Assembly: GCF_000739735.1 (NCBI RefSeq)
Contig: NZ_BBJF01000004.1
Coordinates: forward strand, 1,054,001 to 1,118,000
Direction: 5' to 3'
From: Paraburkholderia ginsengisoli NBRC 100965
Lineage (GTDB): Bacteria; Pseudomonadota; Gammaproteobacteria; Burkholderiales; Burkholderiaceae
DNA: 64,000 nucleotides
A program made the translations under genes and the position numbers. Below are positions 61,691 to 64,000 of the stretch, one piece after another; within the stretch, counting starts at the first letter, position 1, and each line of letters begins with the position of its first letter. The notes under the pieces were generated by a model. It was given only the letters and a program-made list of their open reading frames with translations. It was not told the DNA's origin and did not search any database.

Positions 61691-62929
61691 CTAGCTTTCG
61701 ACCCGGCTTTCGACCTGGTCCTCGATCCTTCCGCCCTTCAGCACGCCCGCTTCGAACAGACGCTGCTGGGTGGCCGCGTCGATCCCCAACGCGTCGAGCA
61801 CGTCACGCGTGTCGGCGCCGAGCGACGGCGGCGCGCTGCGATAAGTGGCCGGCGTGCGCGACAGCTTGATCGGCGACGCGGTGCCGCGATACTCGCCCAT
61901 CTCGATCACCATCGCGCGATGCACGGTGTGCGGATGCTGCGCGACGACATCGACGGTTTGCACCGGTCCGCATGGCACGCCCGCGTTGATCAGCGCGTGC
62001 GCGAGCGGTTCGCAGTCGTGCGCCGCGAGCAGGCTTTCGAGCGCGGCCTTCAGCGGCTCGCGATGCGCGCAGCGGCTGCGGTTGTCGGCGTAACGCGGAT
62101 CGTCGGCGAGTTCGGGCGCACCGAGATGCGCGCACAGCTTCGCGAACTGCCGGTCGTTGCCGACCGCGAGAAAAATCGGCGCGGACGCGGTGCGGTAGCT
62201 GTCGTAAGGCGTGATGTTCGGATGCGCGTTGCCGCTTCGCTGCGGCGTGCGGCCCGAGCCGAAATAGTTCGGCAGATGCGGATGCAGCAGCGACACACCG
62301 CAGTCGTACAGCGCGATGTCGATCGACTGGCCGCGCCCGCTCTTCGCACGCTCGGCGAGCGCGAGCAGAATGCCGGCGAGCGCGTTCAGGCCCGTCACCA
62401 TGTCGACGACCGGCAAGCCGACGCGCGTGGCCGGGCCGTCGCGCTCGCCGTTCACGCTCATCAGGCCGGTCATCGCCTGGATCGCGGCGTCGTAGCCGGG
62501 CAAGCCGCCGAGCGGACCATCGGGGCCGAAGCCCGACACCGCGCAATGAATCAGCTTCGGGAAGCGTTCGCGCAGATCGCATTCATAGTCCATGCCCCAG
62601 CGCGCGAGCGTGCCGGGCTTGAAGTTTTCGACCAGCACGTCGGCGTCTTCGAGCAGCTTCCACAGGATCGCGCGGCCTTCCTCGCGCGACAGATCGACCG
62701 CGATGCCCTGCTTGTTGCGGTTCACGCCCGCGAAGTACCACGCGGTATCGCCGTAGAACGGCGGCCCCCAGCCGCGCGTTTCGTCGCCGTCGGGCGGTTC
62801 GAGCTTGATCACCTGCGCGCCGTGGTCGGCGAGTGCTTGCGTGCAGTACGGGCCGCCGAGCACGCGGCTGAGGTCGATCACTTTGATGCCTTGCAGCGCG
62901 CCCTGGCTGTTGTTCGCGGATGCGCTCAT
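61691..62929 (-). CDS. Class III CoA-transferase (CaiB/BaiF family)
   Basis: The 412-residue enzyme belongs to the family III CoA-transferases, which move CoA between acyl groups through an Asp-bound anhydride. The start GIKVIDLSRVLGGPYCTQALADHG, then DVLVENFKPGTLARWGM and PGYDAAIQAMTGLMSVNG (with the catalytic Asp), are family motifs. The ATG overlaps the dehydrogenase stop by four bases (ATGA), so the two are translationally coupled. Donor and acceptor acyl groups cannot be read from the sequence; glutarate, itaconate, formate/oxalate and carnitine-type relatives all exist. Confidence 0.93.
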   Translation of the reverse strand: MSASANNSQGALQGIKVIDLSRVLGGPYCTQALADHGAQVIKLEPPDGDETRGWGPPFYGDTAWYFAGVNRNKQGIAVDLSREEGRAILWKLLEDADVLVENFKPGTLARWGMDYECDLRERFPKLIHCAVSGFGPDGPLGGLPGYDAAIQAMTGLMSVNGERDGPATRVGLPVVDMVTGLNALAGILLALAERAKSGRGQSIDIALYDCGVSLLHPHLPNYFGSGRTPQRSGNAHPNITPYDSYRTASAPIFLAVGNDRQFAKLCAHLGAPELADDPRYADNRSRCAHREPLKAALESLLAAHDCEPLAHALINAGVPCGPVQTVDVVAQHPHTVHRAMVIEMGEYRGTASPIKLSRTPATYRSAPPSLGADTRDVLDALGIDAATQQRLFEAGVLKGGRIEDQVESRVES

Positions 62930-64000
62930 TGCACGCCCCCGGCCGGCAGCAGTTGCAACGCCTGGTCGAGCGTGATTTCGTGGCCGTCGACCAGCGCGTC
63001 GATCACTTCGATCTCATCCGTCGCGCTGCGCAAGTCGAGCGGATCGGACGGCAGCAGCTTGTGCCGCACCACCAGATGCGCGAGCGCGAGACGCCGGTAA
63101 TCGGGCGCGAGGCGCGCGCCTTCGCACGCCATCAGCACCGCCGTGCTCGCGTGATACAGCGCCGAGCCCGCCTGCCGGACCCATTCGTCGCGACCGGAAT
63201 CGGCGACGCTCGCGAGCGCATCGCACGCGCGCGTCACGGTCCAGCGCAGCAGCGCGAGGCTCGCGGCCGGCAAGCCGGCCGCGCCGAGCAAGTCCTGCAG
63301 ATAGTTGCGCAAGGGTTCGAGCGCGCCGTCGCGCTTCGCGGCCCGCGCGATGTCGAGCGCGACGATGTTGCTGGTGCCTTCCCAGATCGACCCGAGATGC
63401 GCATCGCGCACGAGCCGCGCGTCGCTCCATTCCTCGATGTAGCCGGTGCCGCCGCGCACCTCCATCGCATCGCCGGTGACGCGGCGCGCGTCGCGGCACG
63501 CGCGGAACTTGATCAGCGGCGTGAGGATGCGCACGCATTTCGCCGCCTGACGGTCGCCCGCGTCGGCCTGCGGGAGCAGTAGCGCGATGCGCATGAACAT
63601 CGAGCGCGCCTGTTCGGCGGGCAGCATCATCTTCAACAATTGCCGCTGCATCAGCGGCATGTCGATCAGCTTGCGGCCGAACGCTTCGCGATTGCGCGCG
63701 ATGTGCAGCGCTTCGGTCAGCGCGCGGCGCATCAGGCCCGCCGCGCGCACGCCGTTCGACAGCCGCGACATGTTGATCATGTCGGCCATCTGATGAAAGC
63801 CGCGCCCCACTTCGCCGATCAGATAAGCCTGCGCGCCTTCCAGCACGATCTCGCCGCTCGCCATCGAGCGGCTGCCGAGCTTGTCCTTCAGACGCACGAT
63901 CCGGTAGCTGTTACGCGAGCCGTCGGGCAGCGTTTTCGGCAGCAGAAACAGGCCGAGTCCGTTGATGCCGGGAGGCGCGTCGTCGGGGCGGGCGAGCACC
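62926..64000 (-). CDS. AidB-like acyl-CoA dehydrogenase, C-terminal part (5' end outside window)
   Basis: The frame is open to the right edge of the window, so the N-terminus is missing. The visible 357 residues contain the end of the middle domain (LKDKLGSRSMASGEIVLEG) and the helical C-terminal domain. GGTGYIEEWSDARLVRDAHLGSIWEGTSNI resembles AidB and long-chain acyl-CoA dehydrogenases, with the conserved Asp-Arg region and the EGT motif that binds FAD or the catalytic site. It oxidises an acyl-CoA to the enoyl-CoA. With the CoA-transferase it forms an activation-oxidation pair. Confidence 0.9.
   Translation of the reverse strand, partial: VLARPDDAPPGINGLGLFLLPKTLPDGSRNSYRIVRLKDKLGSRSMASGEIVLEGAQAYLIGEVGRGFHQMADMINMSRLSNGVRAAGLMRRALTEALHIARNREAFGRKLIDMPLMQRQLLKMMLPAEQARSMFMRIALLLPQADAGDRQAAKCVRILTPLIKFRACRDARRVTGDAMEVRGGTGYIEEWSDARLVRDAHLGSIWEGTSNIVALDIARAAKRDGALEPLRNYLQDLLGAAGLPAASLALLRWTVTRACDALASVADSGRDEWVRQAGSALYHASTAVLMACEGARLAPDYRRLALAHLVVRHKLLPSDPLDLRSATDEIEVIDALVDGHEITLDQALQLLPAGGVQ

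Noticed and set aside
1..64000. CRISPR arrays, tRNA or rRNA genes, insertion sequences, phage integration sites
   Set aside because: None was found. The only tandem repeats seen are the short ones described above, which lack the spacer structure of CRISPR.

Overview
The window is a GC-rich, gene-dense chromosomal segment from a betaproteobacterium of the Burkholderiaceae, most likely Paraburkholderia. This is inferred from gene content (five-step hut operon with hutF/hutG/hutD, a class II-type bcs cellulose cluster, a double-length UvrA, DUF1328 and ArgP/ArgO neighbours) and strong third-position GC. No rRNA, tRNA, CRISPR array, prophage or insertion sequence was found. High GC makes most antisense frames open, so start codons here were chosen from ribosome binding sites, family N-termini and overlaps with neighbours.

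Layout. 1-2246: end of a glycogen operon (glgC 3' part, glgA). 2554-5564: pyridoxal kinase pdxY, a conserved acidic protein, and an orphan branched-chain amino-acid type binding protein. 5635-8811: a DUF3857/transglutaminase exported protein, a putative HTH protein and a 44-residue exported His-rich peptide. 9125-17467: a complete seven-gene histidine utilisation operon (transcribed hutH-hutC-hutU-hutD-hutI-hutF-hutG) with HutC operator-like palindromes over its promoter. 17878-31267: mixed regulators, transporters and metabolic genes, including a LysR/SDR divergent pair, ArsR plus DUF899, an AzgA-type purine permease, a PRC-barrel lipoprotein joined to an MFS gene, an MHS-family transporter with an M20 amidohydrolase and LysR gene, and the argP/argO pair.

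31340-46765: one long cellulose operon, transcribed leftwards as bcsB-bcsZ-bcsC-bcsE-bcsF-bcsQ-bcsA-bcsG-bcsR-like. Several junctions overlap by a few bases. It combines the synthase core with the c-di-GMP sensors BcsE and the BcsA PilZ domain and the BcsF/BcsG phosphoethanolamine branch. Three of its genes carry short in-frame tandem repeats. 47127-51231: dgkA, a DUF523 gene broken by an in-frame amber codon, a DUF1328 membrane protein, a GNAT acetyltransferase, a lone RmlC-type epimerase and a GlxA-type regulator. About 1 kb of unusually AT-rich, gene-free DNA follows.

52251-58139: a 1,962-residue UvrA made of two complete UvrA units, preceded by a near-consensus LexA box. 58621-64000: a fused double Asp/Glu racemase-family protein, an MHS transporter, a class III CoA-transferase and an AidB-like acyl-CoA dehydrogenase cut by the window edge. 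The last three look like an uptake and CoA-dependent catabolic set for a small organic acid.

The most interesting items are the LexA-controlled double UvrA with one incomplete zinc finger, the amber-interrupted DUF523 gene, the ArsR gene whose start codon lies in the spacer of its own operator and seems leaderless, the fused racemase that lost one catalytic cysteine, and the consolidated bcs operon with its tandem repeats.
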